Shown: positions 31,110-40,781, numbered from the stretch's first letter. The stretch is DNA of 64,000 nucleotides from an uncultured Porphyromonadaceae bacterium (GCA_947176915.1 CAMWSM010000001.1:1-64000); one strand, 5' to 3'. Notes: generated by a model from the letters alone, not told the origin. A program made the numbers and translations.

Positions 31110-31167
31110 GAGGGTGTAGCAAAAACCTTTATGGGATGTAATGCTTGGGAGGGGATTGCTGACAATC
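31110..31167 (+). repeat. Partial copy of the dispersed element seen at 62889-63050
   Basis: GAGGGTGTAGCAAAAA ... TAATGCTTGGGAGGGGATTGC shared with both ends of the purL-purM element. Confidence 0.7.
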
Positions 31168-31211
31168 ATGAAAATTGAGGCCCAGAAAAAAATTTTTTCA
31201 TTGGATTTCCT

Positions 31212-31595
31212 TTACTTTTTGATAGTGTCGGAGTTTTGATTGTAGGCCTTTGCCACACATTTCCACTCCCCGTTTAGTTTGAGAAGAAGAAGGAAATCCG
31301 TAAAATCAATACGGCCACCCCAACCCTCTTCGAGCACACGGACTACCGCCACAGTCTCCTCTACAGCCAAGACATCTACCCTTGCTTTGAAATTATCGCC
31401 GGCTCCTACCGTGTCAACGTTATGATAGAACTGTTCGATAGAACCATGTTCGAGAACTCCGTCAAGTATGCCGAAAAGCACGGCATCATCTGTAAAAAGC
31501 TGCTTTGCGTATGAGCTGTTACCCTCTGCTACACTTTTCACGAATTTCATGGCGGCCTCCTGAACTGCATCATATTCTTTAATCTTATCTCTCAT
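31212..31595 (-). CDS. SnoaL/DUF4440-like NTF2-fold protein (putative lumazine-binding type)
   Basis: 127 aa; pattern VQEAAMKFVKSVAEGNSSYAKQLFTDDAVLFG...DFLLLLKLNGEWKCVAKAY. Confidence 0.7.
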   Translation of the reverse strand: MRDKIKEYDAVQEAAMKFVKSVAEGNSSYAKQLFTDDAVLFGILDGVLEHGSIEQFYHNVDTVGAGDNFKARVDVLAVEETVAVVRVLEEGWGGRIDFTDFLLLLKLNGEWKCVAKAYNQNSDTIKK

Positions 31596-31655
31596 GCCTA
31601 TTTTAAATTATTATGATTGTTATGATTGATTATTGAGTTTTCCACCTCTATGTCG

Positions 31656-31686
31656 CAAAGTTACAATCATATATCCGATTTCACAA
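31656..31686 (-). promoter_or_regulatory. Promoter for the SnoaL-like gene
   Basis: Minus strand TTG (31686-31684)-N20-TAACTTTG (31663-31656). Confidence 0.65.
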
Positions 31687-31687
31687 T

Positions 31688-31726
31688 TACCGAAAAATTT
31701 TTCATATATGGAAAAATTTTTCGGTA
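31688..31726. promoter_or_regulatory. Putative HxlR-family operator in the divergent intergenic region
   Basis: Perfect 16-bp inverted repeat TACCGAAAAATTTTTC-atatatg-GAAAAATTTTTCGGTA. Confidence 0.8.
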
Positions 31727-31774
31727 TTCTGATTTTCAGTCATATTAATTAATTTTGCATAAAAAAATTTATAT

Positions 31775-32137
31775 ATGGCATACGAAAAGAAAATCCCTGT
31801 TGATCTTGACTGTCCTCTCCGACTGACTATGAGTCTTATAGATTCAAAATGGAAATCCTGCATTCTTGATGAATTACGCTCAGGTGAACCTTTTCGCCCG
31901 AGTGAGATTCATAGAAGACTTCCGGAGGCAGCCCCTCGAGTATTGGATCTTCAATTGAAAGAATTAGTAACAGACGGATTGATAGAAAAAAAGATTTATC
32001 CTGAACTTCCACCGCGATCCGATTATAGAATTTCAGAACTTGGACAATCTCTCCTTCCCATTATTGACGGAATGCTTAAATGGGGAGAGGATCACTTTGA
32101 TATTTTCATCCGGAAGTATGGTAGTCCGACAAAATAA
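31775..32137 (+). CDS. HxlR-family winged-helix regulator
   Basis: DCPLRLTMSLIDSKWKSCILDELRSGEPFRPSEI...PRVLDLQLKELVTDGLI...YRISELGQSLLPI. Confidence 0.93.
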   Translation: MAYEKKIPVDLDCPLRLTMSLIDSKWKSCILDELRSGEPFRPSEIHRRLPEAAPRVLDLQLKELVTDGLIEKKIYPELPPRSDYRISELGQSLLPIIDGMLKWGEDHFDIFIRKYGSPTK

Positions 32138-32203
32138 CAAACTGATAAACAGCCGCCTAAAGTCTGACCTCTATTCGATATATTGTTAATAAGTGTTAAT
32201 TAA

Positions 32204-32234
32204 TTTGCTATTTAAAATATTATACTTACCTTTG
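32204..32234 (+). promoter_or_regulatory. Promoter for TraB/GumN gene
   Basis: TTTG (32204-32207)-N19-TACCTTTG (32227-32234). Confidence 0.8.
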
Positions 32235-32310
32235 CAGTGTTGTAGTAAAGCACAACACTACAATAAAGCTCTTAACTAAATAAATTTCAAAACAGTAACA
32301 ATTTAAAGCA

Positions 32311-33195
32311 ATGAAAAAAATCAATTCAATTCTTATCGCAGTCGCAATCCTCCTCGGCTTCTCCACTTCCATCAACGCTCAGATTCTCTACAAAGTGGAG
32401 AAAAAGGGTTCCGACAAAGTGAGCTACCTTCTGGGCACACACCACTTCGCTCCTCTTGCCGTCATAGATTCCATCTCCGAACTCCCCTCTATGCTCAAGA
32501 GCGTAGACAAACTATATGGCGAACTTGATATGGCACAGATGACTGATCCGGCTGTGATGCAGGGAATGCAGATGGCCCTGATGGCTCCTTCCGACAGCAC
32601 TCTTGACAAAGTGCTCGATGAAGCACAACTCGCAAAACTAAATGGAGTCTGGAATAATCTTACAGGTGGAGCTGCTCCTCTAAGCATGATGTATGGCGTT
32701 AAGCCTTCCGTTGTAGCAACTCAAATTGCAGCCATACTGACTCAGAAAGTATTCCCCGAACTAAATCCAATGGAGGGAATAGATAAAATAATGCAGGATC
32801 GCGCCAAGGAAAACGGCAAGCCTGTCGAGGGGCTCGAAACCATGGATTTCCAAATCAATATGCTCTACAACCGTCCTATTTCGGAGCAGGCTGAAGGTCT
32901 GATGAAGACTGTCGATGATTTCGATAATGCTGAAAAGAAATCTGTGGAACTCGCCAATGCCTATCTTAATCATGACCTTGACTCCATTCTCAAGATGATG
33001 GAAGAGGAGGAAGATGATGCTGAGACAATGGACCGAATGATCTACAACCGTAACTCAGCTTGGGTCAGCCGTATCGCAAATGAAATGCCGCAGGAATCAA
33101 TATTTGTAGTGGTCGGTGCCGCTCACCTTCCCGGCAAGAAAGGTGTGATAGAAGGGCTGCGCAATGCCGGATTCAAAGTTACACCCGTAAAATAA
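32311..33195 (+). CDS. TraB/GumN-family secreted protein
   Basis: Signal peptide, SYLLGTHHFAPL, FVVVGAAHLPGKKGVIEGLRNAGF. Confidence 0.9.
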   Translation: MKKINSILIAVAILLGFSTSINAQILYKVEKKGSDKVSYLLGTHHFAPLAVIDSISELPSMLKSVDKLYGELDMAQMTDPAVMQGMQMALMAPSDSTLDKVLDEAQLAKLNGVWNNLTGGAAPLSMMYGVKPSVVATQIAAILTQKVFPELNPMEGIDKIMQDRAKENGKPVEGLETMDFQINMLYNRPISEQAEGLMKTVDDFDNAEKKSVELANAYLNHDLDSILKMMEEEEDDAETMDRMIYNRNSAWVSRIANEMPQESIFVVVGAAHLPGKKGVIEGLRNAGFKVTPVK

Positions 33196-33260
33196 TAAAT
33201 TGAAATTGTTATCGTCTTTTTAATTTTCAAATTTCAATTTTAAAGTTTCAATTTCTCAAA

Positions 33261-34109
33261 GTGGTTGTTCTCGATAAAATACAATTTTCTTATACAAAAG
33301 GATTCCCGGCTTTATCCGATGTCTCGGCTCGAATTGAGCCGGGAATCCATCTCCTTGCCGGAGAAAACGGAGCCGGAAAAACAACCCTGCTCCGTATGAT
33401 GGCAGGGGTGATCGCTCCTCAATCCGGATCATGCACCGTCTATGGCTCCGACCCGGGATGCGATGTCCCGTCGCAAAGAGGAAAAACATTCTTTGTGGAG
33501 GATAATATGGAATTTCCGGGGAAATGTATTCACGACTTTGCAAAAATGCATTCCCGCTTTTATCCCACGTTCTCTCCAAAACTATTGAATGAGAACCTCA
33601 AAGCTTTCGGTCTGTCCGGATTTGAACCGATGAAGAACCTTTCTTATGGAAATAAGAAGAAAACTCAGATTGCATACGCTCTCGCTCTGGGGGTAGATCT
33701 CCTTCTTCTTGACGAACCTACAAATGGTCTTGATATAGAAAGCAAGGCGATCCTCAAATCTCTGCTGGCGCGGTCAATGAGAGACAACCAGACAATCATA
33801 GTTGCCACCCATACCGTCTACGACCTTGACAGTCTTTTCGAAGGAGCCCTCATGATGCAGGGGTCAAATCTCCTTTTCTCCGGATTGGAGGAGGATGTGG
33901 TCTCTCGGTTGGCTTTTCCTATTACATCCACTCCCCATCCTCAGGCCATATATTCCGAGACTAATCTTGGAAGATATCTGAATATTACCGAAGCGGAGGA
34001 TGAGGAGACAAAGGTTGACTGGAGGCTTCTTTATTCAGCCCTGCATTCCCCTAAACGAGATGAGATCCTGACTATCTTAAATTCTAACTCCTCTCTTGAA
34101 GATGACTGA
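33261..34109 (+). CDS. ABC transporter ATP-binding protein (GTG start)
   Basis: Walker A GENGAGKTT, LSYGNKKK signature, LLLDEPTNGLD. Confidence 0.95.
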   Translation: MVVLDKIQFSYTKGFPALSDVSARIEPGIHLLAGENGAGKTTLLRMMAGVIAPQSGSCTVYGSDPGCDVPSQRGKTFFVEDNMEFPGKCIHDFAKMHSRFYPTFSPKLLNENLKAFGLSGFEPMKNLSYGNKKKTQIAYALALGVDLLLLDEPTNGLDIESKAILKSLLARSMRDNQTIIVATHTVYDLDSLFEGALMMQGSNLLFSGLEEDVVSRLAFPITSTPHPQAIYSETNLGRYLNITEAEDEETKVDWRLLYSALHSPKRDEILTILNSNSSLEDD

Positions 34110-34905
34110 TAATACTCTTTACAAATCCGATTCTTTTTCTTTCCGTAGGGTTGGAGCTCTGTTCGCATATTACTTCCCTACACTCCGAAAGCAATTCTTC
34201 ACTTACTTAGGGATATCAATGCTTTTCACGGCTCTGATTCTTATCCCGGTCCCCGATGATATGCGCACAGGGTTCTTCACCTTCTTATGGACCATCATCT
34301 ACTGGATGTGGTATCTCGGACCTATTGCTATTGTTGGCAAAGGAAGAATGGAGACGGTAGACCGACTTCTCCCCACAAAGGCTTCGGAAAAACTCGTTTT
34401 TCTGCTGATATGGTATGTAATAGTTATTCCGGCCTCCCTTGTCGTTCTACCCCAATTCGCAGACGCTGTAATCTATCCGACCTTAGGCGACAGTTACCCC
34501 TATTTCAAGAAATTTCTTGACCTCCAGCTTCACGCTTCATGGGTGATGAGAACCATCTCCATCCTGGGTAATATCTGTGCCAGCATGGGTTGTCTCTACG
34601 CGGTGCTTAAGTCTCGCCATAACAAGTTCCTGTTCGGATTTCTGGCTGTGATCGCTATTCAGATTTTCTTAGGAATTCTCGGTGGCATATACAGCGGATA
34701 TGAAATGACCGCAAAGGCATTCAAGATGGGACTTGAAGACGGTTTAGCCGGCACCGATTCACTTTCTGATCTGGAATTCCTGGAATATACCCTTGACATA
34801 GTTCAACCCTCTCCTGCCACCTACACTGTGCTCGGAATAATTATAGCAGCTATCCTTACTTTTGTCGCGCTTACTTATCGCCGACTCCGAAAACCCTCTC
34901 TTTGA
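34096..34905 (+). CDS. ABC transporter membrane protein
   Basis: Multiple hydrophobic segments; overlaps upstream ATPase gene. Confidence 0.75.
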   Translation: MKMTDNTLYKSDSFSFRRVGALFAYYFPTLRKQFFTYLGISMLFTALILIPVPDDMRTGFFTFLWTIIYWMWYLGPIAIVGKGRMETVDRLLPTKASEKLVFLLIWYVIVIPASLVVLPQFADAVIYPTLGDSYPYFKKFLDLQLHASWVMRTISILGNICASMGCLYAVLKSRHNKFLFGFLAVIAIQIFLGILGGIYSGYEMTAKAFKMGLEDGLAGTDSLSDLEFLEYTLDIVQPSPATYTVLGIIIAAILTFVALTYRRLRKPSL

Positions 34906-34912
34906 TATCCTT

Positions 34913-35263
34913 ATGGAATTCAATGACAACAAACCTATATACCGACAGATTGTAGACCACGCGTTCGCTCTGATTCTTGAAAAGAAATGGCTTCCCGGAG
35001 AAAGAATTCCGTCGGTCAGAGAACTCTCAGCAGACCTGGGAGTAAACACTCGTACCGTTCTGAAAGCACTCGACGAACTGCAACTCGCCTCTCTAATTGA
35101 GCCGAAACGCGGGATGGGATTCCTTCTTGCTCCCGATGCAAGAAATAAGGTTGAAAAAGAGCTCCGCAAGGAATTTTTCGATTCTACTGTCCCCACGTTA
35201 GTAGAGGAGATGAAGAGACTTTCTATTTCAGCCTCCGACCTTCTTCCATATCTTCCGGAATAG
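34913..35263 (+). CDS. GntR-family (YtrA-like) regulator
   Basis: PIYRQIVDHAFALILEKKWLPGERIPSVRELSADLGVNTRTVLKAL; start set at ATG 34913. Confidence 0.93.
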   Translation: MEFNDNKPIYRQIVDHAFALILEKKWLPGERIPSVRELSADLGVNTRTVLKALDELQLASLIEPKRGMGFLLAPDARNKVEKELRKEFFDSTVPTLVEEMKRLSISASDLLPYLPE

Positions 35264-35304
35264 AAGTCTTAATCTGTTTGGCATTACCTGATTCCTGAAA
35301 TAAG

Positions 35305-35334
35305 TGAGGCACCCCCTTTCTCGGGGGCGCCTCA
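35305..35334 (+). terminator. Hairpin between convergent GntR and amylase genes
   Basis: TGAGGCACCCCC-tttctc-GGGGGCGCCTCA (one mismatch). Confidence 0.75.
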
Positions 35335-35357
35335 GCCTGTTTTACTTTATATCTCCT

Positions 35358-36800
35358 TCAGGAAATACGTGAAAGTTCAGGAATCCAAGCCTTTACCTGA
35401 AGAGGCTGCTTAAACTCCGGCAGATTCACCTCCGCATCATTTTCGCTGAAGACTATCACAACCTTGTTGCCGCTCTCCTTGTCAGTTTTTCTGACAATCA
35501 GTATCTCATTTCCTTTAGAATCCTTTATTGTCTCAAACTCAGAGTCTCCTCGCCACATGGCCGGATTTGCCGCACGGAATTTCATTACGGCAGCCACGTA
35601 TGAGCGCAGTTGATTTTCCTGATAGCTTCGTGGATCAAGATGACCTGTCGTGCGGGCTATGTTATCTTTTTGAGCACCAACCGCATCTCGACAATCATCT
35701 CCGAATTCATCACCGTAATAAAGGGTAATCGGTCCGGAATATGCTGCCATAATTGCATGACGCGCCATCATCTTTTCGTAATAATAAGGATCATTAGGAT
35801 TAAAATGATCTGCCAGACGATAGCCGTCATGATTGGATAAAAACAGATTCGGCATAACCTCATCATTCAGATACCCTCGCGCCGTAGGCTTGGATAATAC
35901 AGTTATCACGTCAGTCCATCCATTCTCAAGACCCTCCTTGGTCGTATCCTGCATCGGACCGCTTATCAACTCTTTTCCATCGAAATCAAATGCACTCAAT
36001 AGTCCTCCGTCGCGGTAGACTCCCTTATTGATGACATCAGCTGTGCCCCAGTCTTCACCTACCATATATCCTAATGTACCCCATTGCTCCCCTTTTGCTT
36101 TCCGCTCTGAGGTCAGTTTTTCTACTTCGCCACGTATTTCATTCCAATAGTTATGTCCCCCTTGTGTAGCCTGATAAGCCTGATCAAGACGCCAGCCATC
36201 AACCCCGAATTTATCAATCCAATAGGTTGCCACCTCTTTTATATAGTCAAGCGATCCCGGATAGGCTATGTTCCCTTTGCCATCACGTTCCCCACGATCA
36301 CTGTACACTTCCGTTACATCAAGTTTATATCCCGAGGGAGAGGCTTCCGTGACTCCTCCATGATGACCGAACACACCATCCAGAATCACATATATTCCCC
36401 TTTTGTGTGCCTCGTCTACAAGTTCTTTCAAATCCTCTTCTGTCCCGAAATGAGGGTCTACTTTGAAAAAATTATTTGTAAAGTAACCGGTCGACTGGAG
36501 TTTTTCACCTCCAAACGCAGTAGAGCTATCAAAAATCGGAGTCATCCATAAGGCATTTGCCCCTAAATCCTTTATATGATCAAGGGAATTGATGATACCT
36601 CTAAGGTTACCGTTTTTCATAGCGTTATCCGGTCCCCACATCGCGGTATAACCCGGAGCACCCGTTGAGTCATTCTGAAAACTCGCTACCATGACTTGAT
36701 AGATGGTAAGTTCTCGAGGATCGCCTGTAAGCGCAAACATCTGAGCCGTACCACAGAGTCCGGCACACAATGAAAGTAAAAATTTCCTGATTCTTTTCAT
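35358..36800 (-). CDS. Secreted GH13 alpha-amylase family protein
   Basis: Signal peptide at MKRIRKFLLSLCAGLCG; DGVFGHHG, GVDGWRLDQAYQ, LSNHDGYR motifs. Confidence 0.93.
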   Translation of the reverse strand: MKRIRKFLLSLCAGLCGTAQMFALTGDPRELTIYQVMVASFQNDSTGAPGYTAMWGPDNAMKNGNLRGIINSLDHIKDLGANALWMTPIFDSSTAFGGEKLQSTGYFTNNFFKVDPHFGTEEDLKELVDEAHKRGIYVILDGVFGHHGGVTEASPSGYKLDVTEVYSDRGERDGKGNIAYPGSLDYIKEVATYWIDKFGVDGWRLDQAYQATQGGHNYWNEIRGEVEKLTSERKAKGEQWGTLGYMVGEDWGTADVINKGVYRDGGLLSAFDFDGKELISGPMQDTTKEGLENGWTDVITVLSKPTARGYLNDEVMPNLFLSNHDGYRLADHFNPNDPYYYEKMMARHAIMAAYSGPITLYYGDEFGDDCRDAVGAQKDNIARTTGHLDPRSYQENQLRSYVAAVMKFRAANPAMWRGDSEFETIKDSKGNEILIVRKTDKESGNKVVIVFSENDAEVNLPEFKQPLQVKAWIPELSRIS

Positions 36801-37011
36801 GGTTAATACAGTTTCTTTAAAATTGCGTAAGCAACAAAACACGTTTTCTGTAAAAAGTTAATACAACCTTCCGGTTTCAATTACAAATTTAGATAAAAAT
36901 ATCGAGATTTATATATATATTTGCACTATAATCCTCTCCTGAGCGTAATTATGGAGACCCAAGCCGTTACATTAAGAATGGATAACAGATTAATAATTTT
37001 AATTTTTTCGT

Positions 37012-37380
37012 ATGAACATATTGCTTAATATTATCTGGATTGTATTCGGTGGACTTATGGTGGCTATCGAATATGTAATTGCAAGTGTAGGAATGATGAT
37101 AACTATAGTCGGGATTCCTTTTGGACTCCAGACAATGAAATTGGCAATGGTGGCTCTTTGGCCATTCGGCACAAAGATTGACGATAACAGTTGGCCCTCC
37201 GGATGTCTCGCCGGAGTAATGAATATAATATGGTGGTTTGTCGGAGGAATTCCCATTGCCCTGACCCATCTGTTCTGGGGTCTCCTTTTCTGCATCACCG
37301 TAGTCGGCATCCCATTCGGCATGCAACACTTCAAACTGATGCGCCTCGCTCTATTCCCCTTTGGAAAATCCATCTCCTGA
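37012..37380 (+). CDS. YccF-family membrane protein
   Basis: Duplicated GIPFGLQ/GIPFGMQ, WPFG/FPFG motifs. Confidence 0.9.
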   Translation: MNILLNIIWIVFGGLMVAIEYVIASVGMMITIVGIPFGLQTMKLAMVALWPFGTKIDDNSWPSGCLAGVMNIIWWFVGGIPIALTHLFWGLLFCITVVGIPFGMQHFKLMRLALFPFGKSIS

Positions 37381-37404
37381 TCCTGATTATATCTGATAAT
37401 TGCC

Positions 37405-37962
37405 ATGTCATCGTCCATTGACAGTCAAAGTTTAGAAAATGCAAAAGCATTATATGAGTCAGGTAGGATCGAGAGTGTTTCAGTAGGTACTACTCAAGGA
37501 CTATGCGAAATCCATAAAGCGCTCTTCGGTGGTCTGTATGATTTTGCTGGAAAGATTAGAGAAAAAAATATAAGCAAAGGTGGATTCCGTTTTGCACATG
37601 CCCTTTATCTGAAAGAGGCTTTGGCTGCTATCGAGAAGATGCCGGAAACCACATTCGAGGAAATAATAGCAAAATATGTTGAAATGAATGTGGCACATCC
37701 CTTTATGGAGGGTAACGGACGCGCCACAAGAATATGGCTTGACATGATTCTCAAAAAGCGACTCGGGAAAGTGATAGACTGGCGACTGATTGACAAAGAT
37801 AAATACCTCCAGGCAATGGAGCGCAGTCCTATCAATGACCTTGAACTACGCTTCCTTCTGCAACCGGCTCTAACGGAAAAAATAAATGATCGTGAAGTCA
37901 TATTCAAAGGCATCGAACAATCCTATTATTACGAAGGATACATAAAACCAAATACCCAATGA
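37405..37962 (+). CDS. Fic-family protein (class III-like, C-terminal inhibitory motif)
   Basis: [12 protein letters not shown] Fic core; C-terminal SYYYEG matches (S/T)xxxE(G/N). Confidence 0.92.
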   Translation: MSSSIDSQSLENAKALYESGRIESVSVGTTQGLCEIHKALFGGLYDFAGKIREKNISKGGFRFAHALYLKEALAAIEKMPETTFEEIIAKYVEMNVAHPFMEGNGRATRIWLDMILKKRLGKVIDWRLIDKDKYLQAMERSPINDLELRFLLQPALTEKINDREVIFKGIEQSYYYEGYIKPNTQ

Positions 37963-38010
37963 TCCATTTCCCACCTCCGATCATTCTAATGTTAAAACTA
38001 CCATTAAATA

Positions 38011-38050
38011 AAAACGCTTGGCATAGCCTCAATTATGCCGAGCGTTTTTA
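38011..38050. terminator. Bidirectional terminator between fic and GIY-YIG-like gene
   Basis: AAAACGCTtGGCATA-gcctcaat-TATGCCgAGCGTTTT. Confidence 0.9.
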
Positions 38051-38058
38051 TTTCATAA

Positions 38059-38643
38059 TCATTCTAAGTCAGACCTGTCGTTTCTCAGTTTAGTGAGATT
38101 GTTACGATAAGGTTTGTTCTGAAAGTTTAGATTGTCCTTGAGATTGAGAGGGGGATTCAATACGGCAATCATATCCTTTTCTTTCTCTCCTGGAGTTAAG
38201 TCAGCCTTGAAGAGAAGCAATAGATTATCCGTCATCCACTCTGTCAATTGCTCCTCATCTTTATCTACAAACTTTATCTTAGGGCTACTTTTACCTTTTT
38301 CATTTTCACTCCTATAGGTTTTCTTAAGACCCATCAGTGAGCCAATTGATTTACGTAAAGTTGACTTCCCTGCATTATTTCTATTGAAGTGGGTCTGATA
38401 GTCCCTCTTACGCAAACTTTTCGTGCTTATTCCTACATAGACCAATTCATACTCTTGCCCCATATAGGTTACCATACATGGAGTGTACGTAACACCACAT
38501 TCAGGCAACTTGCTTCCCGGATGAAGAAGTATGGCATATAGTCCCGGACAATCCGCAATCTTGGATTGATCATCCTTCTTTGGATCAAATGGAGTAAACT
38601 TCTCCAACTCTTCCTTAGTAAAATCACTCATCATTCTTGGCAT
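38059..38643 (-). CDS. GIY-YIG-like nuclease domain protein
   Basis: GLYAILL...YELVYVGISTKSLRKRDYQTHF resembles GIY-YIG core. Confidence 0.6.
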   Translation of the reverse strand: MPRMMSDFTKEELEKFTPFDPKKDDQSKIADCPGLYAILLHPGSKLPECGVTYTPCMVTYMGQEYELVYVGISTKSLRKRDYQTHFNRNNAGKSTLRKSIGSLMGLKKTYRSENEKGKSSPKIKFVDKDEEQLTEWMTDNLLLLFKADLTPGEKEKDMIAVLNPPLNLKDNLNFQNKPYRNNLTKLRNDRSDLE

Positions 38644-38653
38644 AATCAGTCAA

Positions 38654-38926
38654 TTAAATTTCCCGACCATCTATCTGTGCATAGACTTCGTTGATCATGC
38701 TTGATTCTGCCCCACTGAGAGTCTCTTTATCCAGATAACGGCGATAAACCAACTTCATTTGATTCTTATCTCTCGGGAATTTGCTTACGTCATTCCAAAG
38801 TTCGAGCATCTCTTTTTTCTTTAGGAAATCTTCGAAATCATCAAGCGCCTTGTAGCGAACATCAGACTTCAAATCACGCTGGTCATACTCTGCAATCACG
38901 AGTTTCTTTATCTCCGCAAAATTCAT
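38654..38926 (-). CDS. Small hypothetical protein (90 aa), co-transcribed with GIY-YIG-like gene
   Basis: ORF 10 bp upstream of 38643 gene, downstream of a recognisable promoter and long leader. Confidence 0.65.
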   Translation of the reverse strand: MNFAEIKKLVIAEYDQRDLKSDVRYKALDDFEDFLKKKEMLELWNDVSKFPRDKNQMKLVYRRYLDKETLSGAESSMINEVYAQIDGREI

Positions 38927-38957
38927 GGGATTATTTTATAAGTTTATGGAGCCTTGC

Positions 38958-39164
38958 CCCCTGAGACTCCGGTTATACATAAAGAAAAAGTGTGAGGGCT
39001 GTTGTCTTATCGTCAGGGGCTCTGGTAAACCCGAATGTATAAGAACAATATCCCCACACTTGAAGTATATCACTTAGTTGTCTACTACAAAGCATTATAC
39101 TACAAGCAATGAGAGCAATTGCCATCCCTACATTCGTTAAAAAATTTACCAGACTTCCTGACGA
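38958..39164 (-). other. Structured 5' leader with mutually complementary segments
   Basis: Stem 38988-39010/39039-39061; its loop (39011-39038) is complementary to 39129-39164; further complementarity to 38958-38980. Confidence 0.6.
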
Positions 39165-39245
39165 AGGACGAACTTCACTTTCATCTTGTTTTAGACCCGG
39201 CCTTTCAGCTGAATCATTATGATTTTATGGTCTCTACCACAGATG

Positions 39246-39276
39246 CAAATTTACATCAAAAATAAATAACCACAAA
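39246..39276 (-). promoter_or_regulatory. Promoter for the 38926/38643 gene pair
   Basis: Minus strand TTTG (39276-39273)-N19-TAAATTTG (39253-39246). Confidence 0.8.
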
Positions 39277-39470
39277 ATCAAATATGGGGATATTGTTTGT
39301 CTTCGGGTGCAAAATTAGTTTCTAAATGCGTCAATTCACGTCGTTTTCATTTTAATTAAAAAAATTATACACTTTTCCGAGGAAAAATATTTATTACACC
39401 TTATATGAAATATCAGGATTTTTATTTACATTTGCAGGTAAATGGAATATGTATCTTAATTTCATTTAAT

Positions 39471-40781
39471 ATGAATTCTTCTGACTCAATACTTATAAAA
39501 AATGCCAAAGTCTGGTCCGAAGGCCGATTCATCAATGCCGATGTGGAAATAAGAAATGGCATCGTAACGGCACTTGATCCTGTAGCTTCCTCTCCCCTCT
39601 CTTCTGAACGACATCTCCCCCCTTCTGCAGAAATTATAAATGCAAAGGGGATGTATCTTCTGCCGGGACTTGTCGATATGCACGTTCATTTCCGCGAGCC
39701 GGGCTACTCATATAAAGAGACCATAAGGACAGGTTCAAAAGCGGCAGCTGCCGGCGGCTTCACCACGGTATGCACAATGCCTAACCTGAATCCGGCACCT
39801 GACTCTCCGGAAAACCTTCTCACACAATTGGAGATTATCCGACAAGATGCTGTCATTGAAGTAATCCCCTACGCCACCATAACCCGGCTTCGCATGGGGC
39901 ATGAGCTTGTAGACTATGAAGCGTTAGCCCCGGATGTATGCGGCTTCTCGGATGACGGGTCCGGAGTGCAAAATGAGGAAGTCATGAGGCGTGCCATGTC
40001 TGAGATTGCAAAGACAGGAAAGATTCTTGCTGCCCATTGTGAAGTGGAGGCTTTGCTTAACAAAGGCTACATACATGACGGCGTGTATGCCCACGACAAT
40101 AACCATCGTGGAATCTGTTCCGAATCAGAGTGGAAAGAGGTGGAACGCGACATAAAGATTGCTGAGGAGACCGAGTGCCGTCTTCATGTCTGCCACATAT
40201 CAACAAAGGAAAGCGTGCAACTCATCCGCGAAGCCAAAGCACGTGGAGTGAGAGTAACATGTGAAACCGGACCTCATTACCTCACTTTCTGCGATGAGGA
40301 TTTAAAGGAGGAGGGCCGCTTCAAGATGAATCCTCCTATCCGCAGCCGTGCGGACAGGGAGGCTCTTCGCAAAGGAGTAGCCGATGGCACTATTGATGTT
40401 ATTGCCACTGACCATGCGCCTCATTCCGAATCGGAAAAATCGAAGGGCTTGGAGAAAAGCGCAATGGGTGTTGTCGGTCTTGAAACCGCCTTCTCCGCAG
40501 TATACACTACGATGGTAAAGCCCGGACTCATCTCTATGGAACAGTTGGCTCATCTTATGTCGACCAATGCCCGCGCCATCCTCGGCATGCCTGCCGCCGG
40601 CGGCATCAAACCGGGGGTGCCTGCCGACCTCACTTTGCTTTCCGGAGCCGGCACATCAATCGTTGACCCGGCTACCTTCCAATCTATGGGAAAAGCGACA
40701 CCATATTCCGGTCTGGAACTTTCAGGACATGTCGCAGCCACCATGTATGCCGGAGAATGGGTCTACAGGGCATATATTTGA
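39471..40781 (+). CDS. pyrC: Dihydroorotase
   Basis: VDMHVHFREPGY, TDHAPH motifs; start set at ATG 39471 (TACATTTG -7-like box at 39427-39434). Confidence 0.95.
   Translation: MNSSDSILIKNAKVWSEGRFINADVEIRNGIVTALDPVASSPLSSERHLPPSAEIINAKGMYLLPGLVDMHVHFREPGYSYKETIRTGSKAAAAGGFTTVCTMPNLNPAPDSPENLLTQLEIIRQDAVIEVIPYATITRLRMGHELVDYEALAPDVCGFSDDGSGVQNEEVMRRAMSEIAKTGKILAAHCEVEALLNKGYIHDGVYAHDNNHRGICSESEWKEVERDIKIAEETECRLHVCHISTKESVQLIREAKARGVRVTCETGPHYLTFCDEDLKEEGRFKMNPPIRSRADREALRKGVADGTIDVIATDHAPHSESEKSKGLEKSAMGVVGLETAFSAVYTTMVKPGLISMEQLAHLMSTNARAILGMPAAGGIKPGVPADLTLLSGAGTSIVDPATFQSMGKATPYSGLELSGHVAATMYAGEWVYRAYI

Noticed and set aside
38958-39164. 6S RNA or tmRNA in the structured intergenic region
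   Set aside because: A long hairpin with an internal loop suggested 6S RNA, but no closing stem/bubble consensus or tmRNA tag/tRNA-like ends could be recognised, and the promoter orientation fits a 5' leader.
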